From: Microscillaceae bacterium
Lineage (GTDB): Bacteria > Bacteroidota > Bacteroidia > Cytophagales > Microscillaceae
Reading direction: 5' to 3'
Length of the DNA: 64,000 nt
Assembly (NCBI GenBank): GCA_011390205.1
Contig: JAABSX010000004.1
Span: 104,195 to 168,194 of the forward strand
Part shown: one piece after another, positions 51,636 through 60,867 of the stretch
Layout: each line of letters opens with the position of its first letter
How positions within the stretch are numbered: position 1 is the first letter of the stretch
Notes under the pieces: generated by a model
Told to the model about the DNA's origin: nothing
Database searches by the model: none
The model's input: the letters and a program-made list of their open reading frames with translations, nothing else
Position numbers and translations under genes: made by a program

Positions 51636-52948
51636 AGCACAAAATAAAATTTTTGGTTTGATAATAAAGCATGAACCAGAAAACCATCTTCTTGGTAGAG
51701 TCCAAAACAAGTGAATTTTTTCCCTTCCGAAACCGCCATCATTTGCCAGCAAGAAGAGGGGTTATTTTGAATCGCCAGATAGTTATTTTCCTCATCTATC
51801 AAGCCCCAAACTTGTACATCAGACGGCACAAGATTTACTTCAGAAAGCAGCAAAGGCACCTCAGATAGAAAGGGCATTTTTGAATATAAATCACTTATCT
51901 CATGACTTGCCTCTGCGATGCTTTGCCCTTTGATGGTGCTGATTTCTTCTATTGATTTTATATCGGATTGAGATTGAATCAAAGCCCTCGTGGGCAGGAT
52001 AGAAGGATAAAAACAAAGCTTTGCTTCTAAGCAAGTACCTTCGGTGAGCAGGTGATTAGGCTTTTGCTGAAGTGCATAAAAATTAAGAATCAATGCAGAA
52101 CGCTTGCTTTCAGTGCCATAAAGCCATATTTTTTCTGTGGTGAAGTTATTTTCTTCTTGCTGAGTTTTAGAAAGCACTAGCCAAAGGTCGGCAATAGTTT
52201 TTTGCTCCAAGATTTGTTCTTTGGGGATGTTCCAACCTATCAAACTTTTAATGTCTTCTTGTAAGTCTTCGGGCAGATTTGCCAGATTTTGATAGGCTTC
52301 TGTGAGTGCATAGATTTTGGCGAGTCGTTTTAAAAGTGTTTTTTGCCAGCCTTCTTCATAAAAATGGATGGTATTGATGAGCCTGAGCTGATTGGCGAGC
52401 CCCGAAGCCTGAGAATCTACCATCCGAGCAGCGATATTTTTGGTGAATTGATATTGATTTTGGGGTACATTCATGATGCCCATTCGCACCACATCTTGCA
52501 GCCATATTTGTAGCTCCTCTATGCCTGCCTGTATTTTTTTTTCTCTGGCTTGTATTCTTTTTTGCTGTGCGGCTTCATCTACGGGTTTGTCTTTTTTGGC
52601 TTTGGCTTCGGTGCTTTTATTGTTTCTTTTATTCAGCCATTCGGCTACATCCTCTGCTAGGTTTTCTTCTTTGCTAAAAATAGCAGGGCTTTTGGCGTAG
52701 AGTAAAAACAAGCCTAAGCTGTGCTTGCAGGGAAATTTACGGCTAGGGCAAGAGCATTTAAAGGCTAAGTTTTGGAGGTCGATGCTTGTTTTGTAGGGAT
52801 TTTTTCCACTTCCTTGGCAAGCACCCCAGAGGGCATCAGGGTGTGCATGCATATTGACCCATTTGGCAGCTGTGGCGAGCTTTGAGCCTGCACTTGCAGA
52901 GGCCGAGTCAGGGGCTAGTTTGAGTATTTGCTCTTGTGTGTATTGCAT
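51632..52948 (-). CDS. SWIM zinc-finger protein of the MoxR/VWA module
   Basis: A 438-residue protein. From ATG 52948 (MQYTQEQILKLAPDSASASA) a SWIM zinc finger appears at residues 65-76: CSCPSRKFPCKHSLG, with Cys65, Cys67, Cys74 and His76 (CxCx6CxH). WGACQGSGKNPY immediately before it is typical of the SWIM proteins found with DUF5691. SWIM fingers bind nucleic acid or protein. The remaining 350 residues are unrecognised, with a charged Lys/Glu/Ala-rich stretch near 110-150. First gene of the SWIM-DUF5691-MoxR unit. An upstream in-frame ATG at 53014 would add 22 residues unlike the family. Confidence 0.85.
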   Translation of the reverse strand: MQYTQEQILKLAPDSASASAGSKLATAAKWVNMHAHPDALWGACQGSGKNPYKTSIDLQNLAFKCSCPSRKFPCKHSLGLFLLYAKSPAIFSKEENLAEDVAEWLNKRNNKSTEAKAKKDKPVDEAAQQKRIQAREKKIQAGIEELQIWLQDVVRMGIMNVPQNQYQFTKNIAARMVDSQASGLANQLRLINTIHFYEEGWQKTLLKRLAKIYALTEAYQNLANLPEDLQEDIKSLIGWNIPKEQILEQKTIADLWLVLSKTQQEENNFTTEKIWLYGTESKRSALILNFYALQQKPNHLLTEGTCLEAKLCFYPSILPTRALIQSQSDIKSIEEISTIKGQSIAEASHEISDLYSKMPFLSEVPLLLSEVNLVPSDVQVWGLIDEENNYLAIQNNPSSCWQMMAVSEGKKFTCFGLYQEDGFLVHALLSNQKFYFVL

Positions 52949-53193
52949 AAGGGATTCACTAAAAGCGTATATTTTTGATTCAATTGGTTTTCTTTTTGCC
53001 AAAAATATTAACAAGACAAAAGGCTAAGGCTAATTTTATAAGGCATTGAATGTCAAGTATATACATTGAATTAAAAAATTAACAACCATATAAAATCTTA
53101 TTTGTGCATAAATGTAGCAATTTATTCTTTAAACAAAAAAAGAAAGCGAGTATGCAAAGGGATATTTTTTGGCTTCCTGTTTTATACTTCTAA

Positions 53194-53859
53194 TCAAAAT
53201 TCATAGAATACTTTGCTGTGAAATGCAAAAGCACCTATAGAAGTAGTGAAATCAGGAAACACGATGCGTCCGAAACCTGGCACATACCGAATCCCCATTC
53301 TATCTAGCCCTCTTTCGTAGGATTCTCTAAGCACTACAGAATTGAGTGTATTGGCGTAGCTTCCTGCCACTTTTATCCAAAACTTGGGCAATAGCTCCAC
53401 CAAGTAGCCCAACTCTAACTCTATGCCCAGTGTCTGTATTTTTTCACGTTCAAAATCTTCACGGTAATCCCCAAAATAAGGGCCAGGTATCTCAAATGTA
53501 CCTCTCTCTTGAAACTGGCTACGAAGCAACTTTATGCCTAGAGAGACCTGTTCGGGTTCTTTTTTGATAGCCAGCCAATGAATCCCTATTTTTTGAGCCG
53601 AACCTTTAGCGTAGTAACTGCCTATGTTTCTTTCTTCGCTTTTATGCTGCGCATCTACCCATGTGCTTTCTAGGCTGAGTGCCAGCCCCTTAGAAAAACG
53701 ATAATTCAGCTCAGGGCTAAAATAATAACCTCCTCCGATGAGGTGCATGGCTGTTTTGAGGGGGTCTATGCCTATTATGAATCTGTTTTCTGACTGTGCA
53801 AGGCCATTCATTGAAAAATAAACAAAAGCCAAACAAGTGAAAAGAATATATTTTTTCAT
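53194..53859 (-). CDS. Outer-membrane beta-barrel-like protein (DUF6048 type)
   Basis: A 221-residue exported protein with signal peptide (YILFTCLAFVYFSMNGLAQ). The rest alternates hydrophobic and polar residues in amphipathic strands and ends in FHSKVFYEF, the terminal aromatic signature of outer-membrane barrels. FSPELNYRFSKGLALSLESTW and LGIELELGYLVEL are typical strands. I place it with DUF6048 because of the strand pattern and because the upstream gene is DUF6452-like, a pairing seen in Bacteroidota. The two genes are 12 bases apart. Function unknown; an envelope assembly role is only a guess. Confidence 0.65.
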   Translation of the reverse strand: MKKYILFTCLAFVYFSMNGLAQSENRFIIGIDPLKTAMHLIGGGYYFSPELNYRFSKGLALSLESTWVDAQHKSEERNIGSYYAKGSAQKIGIHWLAIKKEPEQVSLGIKLLRSQFQERGTFEIPGPYFGDYREDFEREKIQTLGIELELGYLVELLPKFWIKVAGSYANTLNSVVLRESYERGLDRMGIRYVPGFGRIVFPDFTTSIGAFAFHSKVFYEF

Positions 53860-53871
53860 TTGAGTGTATTT

Positions 53872-54327
53872 TTAGGGTAATAAAATTTTTACAAAGCCAG
53901 CTGTAGGGCCATCATATTGTTCAGCGATTATCTCTACGTTTTCAGCGGCAAAGGTGCTTTGTGTTTCTACCAATCTCGGATAGCCAAAATATATCTCAAA
54001 ACCACATTTATCAGAATCATAAGCCATAGAACGGGAGGTGGAGAGTGTCAGGGTATCAGGCTCTGCAATAGCTGACTCAAATACATACACCATCGTATCT
54101 TTGACCACAGAGATAGCAAAAGGGTAGGTTTCATCTGTTCGTTTTGCCAAATCACCGTTGCCCCCAATCCCATAAATTCGCTGATAAGGGCTGGGGATAG
54201 TGTCTCCTTCTACATTTACAAATATCAGAGAAAGAGAGGGCTCTTCATTGTCTGCACAAGTGCAAGCACTCAAAAAAACCATAGACACCGCCAGAAAGAA
54301 CATAAAAAGCTTCACAAAGAAATCCAT
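53872..54327 (-). CDS. DUF6452-like lipoprotein
   Basis: A 151-residue lipoprotein: signal FFLAVSMVFLSACTCADNEE with lipid Cys near residue 22. The mature part has LSLIFVNVEGDTIPSPYQRIYGIGG, VVKDTMVYVF, TLTLSTSRSMAYDSDKCGFEIYFG-like strands, and a final beta strand AGFVKILLP (given as short parts of one domain). This fits DUF6452, a beta-sandwich lipoprotein of Bacteroidota. It precedes the barrel-like gene by 12 bases, and one copy of the 105-bp dispersed repeat ends 10 bases upstream of its ATG. Confidence 0.7.
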   Translation of the reverse strand: MDFFVKLFMFFLAVSMVFLSACTCADNEEPSLSLIFVNVEGDTIPSPYQRIYGIGGNGDLAKRTDETYPFAISVVKDTMVYVFESAIAEPDTLTLSTSRSMAYDSDKCGFEIYFGYPRLVETQSTFAAENVEIIAEQYDGPTAGFVKILLP

Positions 54328-54337
54328 ATTTTAGAAG

Positions 54338-54442
54338 TTTGAGTAAAGGAAAGTTTGATCTTCATGGGCTAAGACGCTCCGCATATAAATACCGTTGCCT
54401 GACCCGATTCAAAAAGAATAAGTACTTAAAAATCAAATAATG
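54338..54442 (-). repeat. 105-bp dispersed repeat, copy 2 (inverted)
   Basis: Read on the minus strand it follows copy 1 from CATTATTTGATTTTTAAG to CTTTCCTTTACTCAAA at equal length. The -7-like TATTTTTG of copy 1 is TTCTTTTTG here, so promoter function would be lost. It runs up to 10 bases from the DUF6452 start codon. Confidence 0.85.
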
Positions 54443-54739
54443 TCTTATTATTACTGTGCGTAAATTATGGGTTGTGAAGTCTGATTATCAGACACTTATG
54501 TAACAAATAGACTATCTTAATGACCTAATTTCGTCCTTTTTTTTCCTCTTGCATGGATTTTATAGAGTTTTTTACTGTTATTTAAACGCTTACACCCTGT
54601 TTAGTTTAAAAATTGCTTTGGTATAGCTATTGTCATAAGTGCAAATTTTTGTAAAAACTTACATTTTTCTTTTAGAACTTGTCGGGATTTTAAATATTGA
54701 GAATCGTGTCTAATTTTGAAGTGAACAAACTTTAGAATT

Positions 54740-54930
54740 ATGACTAAACAATTTGAAAAGTTGACCGATTCTCCATGGGATGCAATATCAGATATTTTCT
54801 TGAATAAGAAAAAGAAAATTATGCTTACGTAATGTATTAAATGGCATTCTTTTCATAACACAAACAAGTACACAATGGCGAAATTTACCCCATGCTGTTT
54901 TAGATACTATCTTAAACTCCGAATGAATGA
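54740..54930 (+). pseudogene. IS5-family transposase, N-terminal remnant
   Basis: ATG 54740 starts MTKQFEKLTDSPWDAISDIF, the N-terminus of IS5-type (IS427-like) transposases. A stop at 54829 follows, but the next frame continues the family pattern: RNVLNGILFITQTSTQWRNLPH. At least one frameshift and a truncation are therefore present. The DDE catalytic domain is missing. Confidence 0.65.
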
Positions 54931-55046
54931 AAAGTTTAGATCCTTACAGGGCAAGCTTTTTCCTGCGTATGCATAACAGAGCTAGGACTTGTTTTTGGTT
55001 GGTTCAGCATTTTGTTTGAATCTCTATATTGTTATTTCATCTGATT

Positions 55047-56219
55047 TTAGCCCCTTAGAATAATCCTGAAGGTAGTTCCTTTTTCGGGGTCAGATTCTTT
55101 GACAAGGAGCTTGCCCAGATGATAGTTTTCTATGATTCGCTTGGCAAGGGTGAGCCCCAAGCCCCAGCCTCTTTTTTTGGTGGTGTAGCCTGCATTAAAA
55201 ACTTTTTTGACCTGAGATTTGCTCATGCCTTTGCCAGTGTCTTTGATATCGATATAGATATCACCCTCAGGAAGCTCGTCTAGCACTATTTTAATTGATC
55301 CTATCCCGCCCATGGCATCCACGGCATTTTTACAAATATTCTCTATGACCCATTCAAAAAGATGGCGATTAAGAAGGGTAGCCTTGTGGCGGGGGAGTTT
55401 ATTTTGGATATCCCAATCTACTTTGGTAGAAATTCTTTTGCGGAGGTAATTGGTAATGCCCAAAATAATAAAATAAATATCTTCACTCTTAAGGGTAGGC
55501 TCAGAGCCTATGCTAGAAAAGCGGGCAGTAATCATCTCAAGCCGCCTGACATCTTTTTCTAGTTCTTGTATGATGCTACTGTCTTCTAAGTTTTCCTCTA
55601 GGCGCAAGTAATCAATCCAAGCCATTAGTGAAGAAATAGGCGTACCTAGCTGGTGAGCGGTTTCTTTGGCAAGCCCTGCCCAGACCCTGTTTTGCTCTGC
55701 CCGCCTAGAATAATCAAATGCCAAGTAAGTCAGAAAACCAAATACAGAGATGACCAAAATCTGCACATAAGGGAAGTACCTCAACTGATACAAGAGGTCT
55801 GACTCTCTGTAATATAAGTGGTTTTTGATGCCCAAGCCCTCTGAGCCTATCACAAGCGGCGGGCGTTGCTCTTTCATAAGGGTAAGTTCTCGCTTGAGTA
55901 TCCTTTCTCTTCTTCCTTCGGAAGCTCTATTAGGAATGTTGATGTTGATGAAGTCTTGGATATTGTCTCCTTGCACAAGGATGGCAGGCACAGATTCATT
56001 GGCTTTGATGATTTTTTCTACATACAGCAGAAGCTCATCATCGGGGTCAGCTTCTATGACAAACTCCAAGGCTTGGGCATAGAGGTCTATAAGCTTTTGT
56101 TCTCTCTGTGCAAGCTGCGATACCAAGATATTGGTATAAACCAAAGAAACTGCCGCAATGATAAGTGCGATGACCACAAAACCCAGCTTAAACCTAGAGC
56201 GGTTATTATAAATATCCAT
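55047..56219 (-). CDS. Two-transmembrane sensor histidine kinase
   Basis: A 390-residue sensor kinase. Helices at about residues 10-32 and 150-167 (YVQILVISVFGFLTYLAF) flank a small extracytoplasmic sensing domain. The phospho-accepting His is in ETAHQLGTPISSLMAWIDYL. The ATPase domain shows IENICKNAVDAMGG (N box), DTGKGM (G1) and GWGLGLTLAKRII (G2). The ExAHQLGTPISSL variant is typical of Bacteroidota NtrY-like kinases. No response regulator is adjacent. It is separated from dxs by a terminator. Confidence 0.9.
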   Translation of the reverse strand: MDIYNNRSRFKLGFVVIALIIAAVSLVYTNILVSQLAQREQKLIDLYAQALEFVIEADPDDELLLYVEKIIKANESVPAILVQGDNIQDFININIPNRASEGRRERILKRELTLMKEQRPPLVIGSEGLGIKNHLYYRESDLLYQLRYFPYVQILVISVFGFLTYLAFDYSRRAEQNRVWAGLAKETAHQLGTPISSLMAWIDYLRLEENLEDSSIIQELEKDVRRLEMITARFSSIGSEPTLKSEDIYFIILGITNYLRKRISTKVDWDIQNKLPRHKATLLNRHLFEWVIENICKNAVDAMGGIGSIKIVLDELPEGDIYIDIKDTGKGMSKSQVKKVFNAGYTTKKRGWGLGLTLAKRIIENYHLGKLLVKESDPEKGTTFRIILRG

Positions 56220-56438
56220 AAAAGCAATACTTAGTGATTATTTTTAGACTCCGTGCCTCCTCTTGCTTTTTCAGTCTGTGCGTATAGCAGCCAAGCACAC
56301 AAAGATAAAAATCATGGAGTAATCTTACGAACAAATATTTATTTCTCAAAAACAAAAGCTATAATTTGAGCCAAAATAATTATTCAAGCCCTTGGTTCTT
56401 GTCTTCAGCATAGGCAGCTATTGAAGGGATTTCCCAAT

Positions 56439-56470
56439 AAAAAAGCCAAGTTAGATTACTTGGCTTTTTT
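56439..56470 (-). terminator. Rho-independent terminator downstream of dxs
   Basis: AAAAGCCAAG pairs with CTTGGCTTTT around TTAGATTA, with a T run on each strand. It lies 29 bases beyond the dxs stop. Confidence 0.8.
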
Positions 56471-56498
56471 CGTATATCAGATAAATTTTATTCTAATT

Positions 56499-58421
56499 TT
56501 ACTTCAAGACTTTGACGCTCATCATAGATTCTACGGCATCCATGATGTCTTTGGGAGCAAATCCTGCTTCTTTGTATAGCTCCATTTGTGAGCCATGTTC
56601 ATAGATTTCATCTGCCATTCCCAAGCGTTTGATTTGGGCAGTGTAGCCATGATCTGCCATAAATTCTAGGATGGCTGAGCCGAAGCCACCCATGAGGCAG
56701 CCATCTTCGATGGTTACTACTTTTTTGAAGTTTTTGAATATATCGTGCAGTAGTTCTTCATCTAGGGGCTTCACAAAGCGCATGTCATAGTGTGCAGGCT
56801 TGAGTCCTTTTTGTCCAAGCCCTTCTAGAGCTGTGCTTACTAAGTTGCCAGCATGCCCTATGCTCAGGATGGCTACATCTTCTCCCTCTTTTACTTTGCG
56901 TCCTCTGCCTATTTCTATTTCTTCAAACGGCAGTCTCCACTCAGGCATTACTCCTTGTCCTCTGGGGTAGCGGATAGTAATTGCCTTTTTCAAATCTTTA
57001 AATTCATCTTTTGAGACCGTAAACATGATGTTGCGAAGCTCTCGCTCATTCATAGGTGCAAATACAATCATATTAGGAATGGCGCGCATATAGGCAATGT
57101 CATAAGCTCCGTGATGTGTGGGGCCGTCTGCTCCTGCAAAGCCTGCTCTATCCAGACAAAAGATAACAGGAAGCTCTTGGATACATACATCATGCACTAC
57201 TTGGTCATAGCCTCTTTGCATAAAAGTAGAGTAAATATTGCAAAAAACGGTCATCCCTTGTGTGGCCAAACCTGCAGACACCGTAACGGCATGCTGCTCA
57301 GCAATGCCCACATCTAAGGCACGTTTGGGCATGGCCTTCATCATAATATTGAGTGATGAGCCAGAGGGCATGGCTGGAGTGATGCCCATAATTTTAGGAT
57401 TTTGCTCGGCAAGCTCCAAAATTGTATGCCCGAAGACATCTTGGTATTTGGGTGCTTGTGGCTTTTCGGGTATTTTTTTATAGATTTCTCCCGTAATTTT
57501 ATCAAACAAACCTGGTGCGTGCCATTTGGTTTGGTCTTGCTCGGCGAGGGCATAGCCTTTGCCTTTGACTGTGACACAGTGCAGAAGTTTGGGCCCAGGA
57601 ATGTCTTTCAAGTCTTCGAGTACACTTGCCAAGTGATTGACATCATGCCCATCTACAGGGCCAAAGTAACGAAGGTTCAGAGATTCAAATAAATTACTTT
57701 GCTTTAAAATAGAGCCTTTCACGGCAGATTCTACACTAGAAGCTATTTTTTGAAAACGTGTGATATTGTTGAATTTCCCTAAGATTTTCCAGACTTCATC
57801 TCTGAATCGGTTATACATCTTAGAGGTGGTGATGTCTGTCAGATAATCTTTCAAAGCCCCTACATTGGGGTCAATAGACATACAGTTATCATTCAGAATA
57901 ATGAGCAAATTGGTATCTGAGACCCCTGCGTGGTTCATCCCCTCGAATGCCAGACCGCCCGTCATTGCACCATCTCCTATGATGGCAACGTGTTGTCGGT
58001 TTTCACCCTTCTCTTTGGAGGCGAGTGCCATGCCTAGTGCCGCAGAGATAGATGTAGAGGAATGCCCTACTCCGAAGGTATCATAAGGGCTTTCCTTTCG
58101 TTTGGGAAAACCAGAGATTCCTCCATATTTTCTATTGGTATGAAATACTTCCTTTCTCTCTGTAAGGATTTTGTGCCCATAAGCTTGGTGTCCCACATCC
58201 CATACCAGTTGGTCATCGGGAGTATTCATGACATAGTGCAGCGCTACTGTAAGCTCTACTACTCCTAGACTTGCCCCAAAGTGCCCTCCATGGATAGACA
58301 CCGTATCGATGATGTATTGCCTCAGGTCTTGGCAAACTTCATAAAGTTGTGAAGGATGTAATTTACGCAAATCGGCTGGTGAATCAATCTTCTGGAGCAG
58401 TTTTCCTGGTTCGATTAACAT
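56499..58421 (-). CDS. dxs: 1-deoxy-D-xylulose-5-phosphate synthase
   Basis: A 640-residue thiamine-diphosphate enzyme that condenses pyruvate and glyceraldehyde 3-phosphate, the first step of the MEP isoprenoid pathway. SIHGGHFGASLGVVELTVAL, the GDGAMTGGLAFEGMNHAG ThDP motif with the N of LLIILNDNCMS, and the transketolase-type DRAGFAGADGPTHHGAYD motif are intact. The C-terminal domain ends AGFAPKDIMDAVESMM. The length is normal. Stand-alone transcription unit with its own terminator. Confidence 0.97.
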   Translation of the reverse strand: MLIEPGKLLQKIDSPADLRKLHPSQLYEVCQDLRQYIIDTVSIHGGHFGASLGVVELTVALHYVMNTPDDQLVWDVGHQAYGHKILTERKEVFHTNRKYGGISGFPKRKESPYDTFGVGHSSTSISAALGMALASKEKGENRQHVAIIGDGAMTGGLAFEGMNHAGVSDTNLLIILNDNCMSIDPNVGALKDYLTDITTSKMYNRFRDEVWKILGKFNNITRFQKIASSVESAVKGSILKQSNLFESLNLRYFGPVDGHDVNHLASVLEDLKDIPGPKLLHCVTVKGKGYALAEQDQTKWHAPGLFDKITGEIYKKIPEKPQAPKYQDVFGHTILELAEQNPKIMGITPAMPSGSSLNIMMKAMPKRALDVGIAEQHAVTVSAGLATQGMTVFCNIYSTFMQRGYDQVVHDVCIQELPVIFCLDRAGFAGADGPTHHGAYDIAYMRAIPNMIVFAPMNERELRNIMFTVSKDEFKDLKKAITIRYPRGQGVMPEWRLPFEEIEIGRGRKVKEGEDVAILSIGHAGNLVSTALEGLGQKGLKPAHYDMRFVKPLDEELLHDIFKNFKKVVTIEDGCLMGGFGSAILEFMADHGYTAQIKRLGMADEIYEHGSQMELYKEAGFAPKDIMDAVESMMSVKVLK

Positions 58422-58951
58422 TTTCTATCTTTTTGAATTAAAATTTGCTTTCTAATAAATCTCAGTGATTAAACTTTACAAACCTTGTTAAGTTTAAAAT
58501 TTAGTGTAAATAATGATAAAGTAACGCCTAAAAGTTAGGTCTAAAAAAATACAGTGTGTTAGATATGCTACTGACAGATTCAAAGGATTCTTTTTTGGTG
58601 CGTGCTTTTTCAGTCTTTAGACCAACTATTTTGTATTATTTGAATAAATCAGTATTTGGTGTGTACATTGTTGCAAAGATGCAGTAAAAAAACAAATTAT
58701 GCTACTTTGGGTAAGTTCAAGTTACTTTATTTAAGTATTTTTGCCTGCCAAAGTGCTCAGTACGCTTTTTAAATTTCATAACAAAGTAACTTTCTCAGTT
58801 CATCTTGAGCTTATCACAAAACTCATGTTGGGCTTGATTACTTTTCCCCATTTTCTCATAAATGATGATTTGATATATATATATATATGCATAATTTTTA
58901 TGCAACACACTGATAATTAGCACTTTATTGAAGCTTTCTAAAACCTAAGAT
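58422..58951. other. Divergent intergenic region between dxs and scpA
   Basis: No gene was recognised in 530 bases. It must hold promoters for both flanking genes. The right part has an (AT)8 run and a small palindrome GCATAATTTTTATGC at 58889-58903. Confidence 0.5.
58873..58888. repeat. (AT)8 dinucleotide repeat
   Basis: Sixteen bases of alternating AT, about 63 bases upstream of the scpA start, followed directly by a GCATAA/TTATGC palindrome. It could vary in length by slippage. Confidence 0.8.
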
Positions 58952-59716
58952 ATGCCCACAGACCCAGACAATGAATTTGAAATCAAGCTTCCTCTTTTTG
59001 AAGGTCCTTTTGATTTGCTTTTGTTTTTTATTGAGCGCAATGAGATTGATATTTATGACATCCCCATTGCCCAGATTACACAGGAGTTTCTCGATTATCT
59101 ACAGCATATGCAGCTGCTCAACATAGAATTGGCAAGTGAATTTATCTTGGTGGCAGCTACACTGATGAAGATAAAAGCCCGCATGCTCATCCCCAAAGAG
59201 GCAGAAAACCCTGAGGAAGACCCCAGACAAGAGCTGGTAGATTATCTCTTAGAATACCGTAAGTATAAATCTGTGCTAGGGCTGCTAGGAGAGCTAGAAG
59301 ATACCCAAATGCAGCAAAATCCTAGGGGAAACATTGCCCAAGAAATAAAAAAAATCACAAAATCACATGAGGCTGATTACGAGTTACATCACTTAGATTT
59401 ATACAAACTGCTTAAGGTCTATGAAGGACTGCTATACCGCTACGAAAAAGCGAAAAATGCTCCTACACATACCATTGTGCCTTACCCTTACACAGTGGAA
59501 GGGCAAAAGCAATACATCAACGAAAAACTCAAACAGCAATCTAGGATTTCATTCAGAGAAACTATCGAGGAGAGTGCCCACAAAATCGTGGTTATTTTTA
59601 ACTTTCTTGCCATTCTTGAGTTAATTCAGAATCGCATGATAACTTTGCACCTCGGCGAAGGATTCAATGATTTTTGGGTGGAGGCAGTAGCACATCCCTC
59701 TGAAGAAATAAAATAA
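58952..59716 (+). CDS. scpA: Segregation and condensation protein A (kleisin)
   Basis: A 254-residue kleisin subunit of the SMC-ScpAB condensin. FEIKLPLFEGPFDLLLFFIE is the diagnostic start, followed by EIDIYDIPIAQITQEFLDYL, the helix that contacts the SMC neck, a central Lys/Glu-rich linker, and a C-terminal winged helix (VVIFNFLAILELIQNRMITL) that binds the SMC head. It acts on the chromosome. scpB is not in the window. The flippase-like gene starts 21 bases downstream. Confidence 0.95.
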   Translation: MPTDPDNEFEIKLPLFEGPFDLLLFFIERNEIDIYDIPIAQITQEFLDYLQHMQLLNIELASEFILVAATLMKIKARMLIPKEAENPEEDPRQELVDYLLEYRKYKSVLGLLGELEDTQMQQNPRGNIAQEIKKITKSHEADYELHHLDLYKLLKVYEGLLYRYEKAKNAPTHTIVPYPYTVEGQKQYINEKLKQQSRISFRETIEESAHKIVVIFNFLAILELIQNRMITLHLGEGFNDFWVEAVAHPSEEIK

Positions 59717-59737
59717 GCCCTTAAAACTTGATGTGAT

Positions 59738-60835
59738 ATGGACACCATGAAACAAAATACCTCTGATGAAAGTGTTTTAAACACATTCAAACCTTGGAAA
59801 ATAGCCATACCCATAGTCTTGGGCCTGATAGCTACGGTCTATTTATTATATACCAATTATGACTGGAATGAGCTGGTAGGCTACCTTAAAGACGCAGACC
59901 CTGCTTGGCTTTTGGTGGTGCTGCTTGTGCTGGTGGTTCGGGATGTATTCTACATCATCCGTATCCGTTATTTGTCTGAAAAAGGGCTGAGCTGGAAAGG
60001 TAGTTTTTATACCATTATGCTTTGGGAGTTTTCATCTGCATTGAGCCCTTCGGCAGTAGGTGGCACTGCAGTAGCCACTTTTTTACTTTTCAAGGAGGGC
60101 ATTAGCTTCGGAAAATCACTGGCTTATGTGCTGGTTTCGGCGATTTTAGACAATCTCTTCTTCATTATTTTTGGTGGAATCGTGATTTTGCTCAATTTTT
60201 CGGGCTTATACCCACAGGGCAGCATATTCCCCTCGCCTGATTTGGTGGAGGCAGGTGCCATGCGTGAGCTGGTAAAACGCTTGCCTGTGGTATTTTTTAC
60301 GGGCTATGCCATCGTAGCATCTTACAATCTTTTGATGATGTATGGCTTGTTTGTGAAGCCTTCAGCCATCAAGTGGATTTTTGTGAAAGTAACCTCTATC
60401 GCTTGGTTCAGACGGTGGCAAAGTGCTGCCGAAAAGCAAGGCGAGGAGCTGGTAATCGCCTCTCAGGAAATCAAGGGAAAGACTTTTTCTTATTGGGGCA
60501 TCGCCATTGGCAGCACTGTGGTGGTGTGGGTAGCACGTTATTTTATTGTAAACTGCCTGATAGCTGCATTTACTGATTTGTCATTGGCTGACCATGGTTT
60601 TATTCTTTCTAGACACGTGATTTTGTGGGTAATTCTTTTGATTGGCTTTACTCCAGGGGCTGCTGGTGTGGCAGAAATAGCATTTTTAGGCTTTTTTACA
60701 CAGTTTATCCCCAATACGGTCTCTATTGTGGCCGTTTTGTGGAGAATGGTTACTTATTATCCTTATCTTATTTTGGGTGTTTTCTTTTTGCCTAGATGGC
60801 TCAAAAGGGTCTTCAAAAAAAACAAATCCTCTTGA
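59738..60835 (+). CDS. Flippase-like / lysylphosphatidylglycerol synthase transmembrane-domain protein
   Basis: A 365-residue integral membrane protein of the UPF0104/LPG_synthase_TM family with about eight helices (for example IPIVLGLIATVYLLYTNY, WLLVVLLVLVVRDVFYIIRI, ALSPSAVGGTAVATFLLFKE, HVILWVILLIGFTPGAAGVAE in parts). The SPSAVGGTAVATFL motif and GFTPGAAGVAEIAFLG are the family signatures. The catalytic synthetase domain of MprF is absent, so lipid or lipid-linked precursor flipping is the likelier activity. It is 21 bases after scpA and probably cotranscribed. Confidence 0.85.
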   Translation: MDTMKQNTSDESVLNTFKPWKIAIPIVLGLIATVYLLYTNYDWNELVGYLKDADPAWLLVVLLVLVVRDVFYIIRIRYLSEKGLSWKGSFYTIMLWEFSSALSPSAVGGTAVATFLLFKEGISFGKSLAYVLVSAILDNLFFIIFGGIVILLNFSGLYPQGSIFPSPDLVEAGAMRELVKRLPVVFFTGYAIVASYNLLMMYGLFVKPSAIKWIFVKVTSIAWFRRWQSAAEKQGEELVIASQEIKGKTFSYWGIAIGSTVVVWVARYFIVNCLIAAFTDLSLADHGFILSRHVILWVILLIGFTPGAAGVAEIAFLGFFTQFIPNTVSIVAVLWRMVTYYPYLILGVFFLPRWLKRVFKKNKSS

Positions 60836-60867
60836 TTTTTTGGTCAATGGTTTACATCACACTAGAT

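Larger units (their letters stand above)
54328..55046. other. Gene-poor region with dispersed repeat and IS5 debris
   Basis: It holds the 105-bp repeat copy 2, about 300 bases of unremarkable AT-rich sequence, and the IS5 remnant. No intact gene is seen. Confidence 0.5.

Noticed and set aside
54740..54930. IS5 remnant as a short functional gene
   Set aside because: Stop and frameshift interrupt the family pattern, and the catalytic domain is missing.
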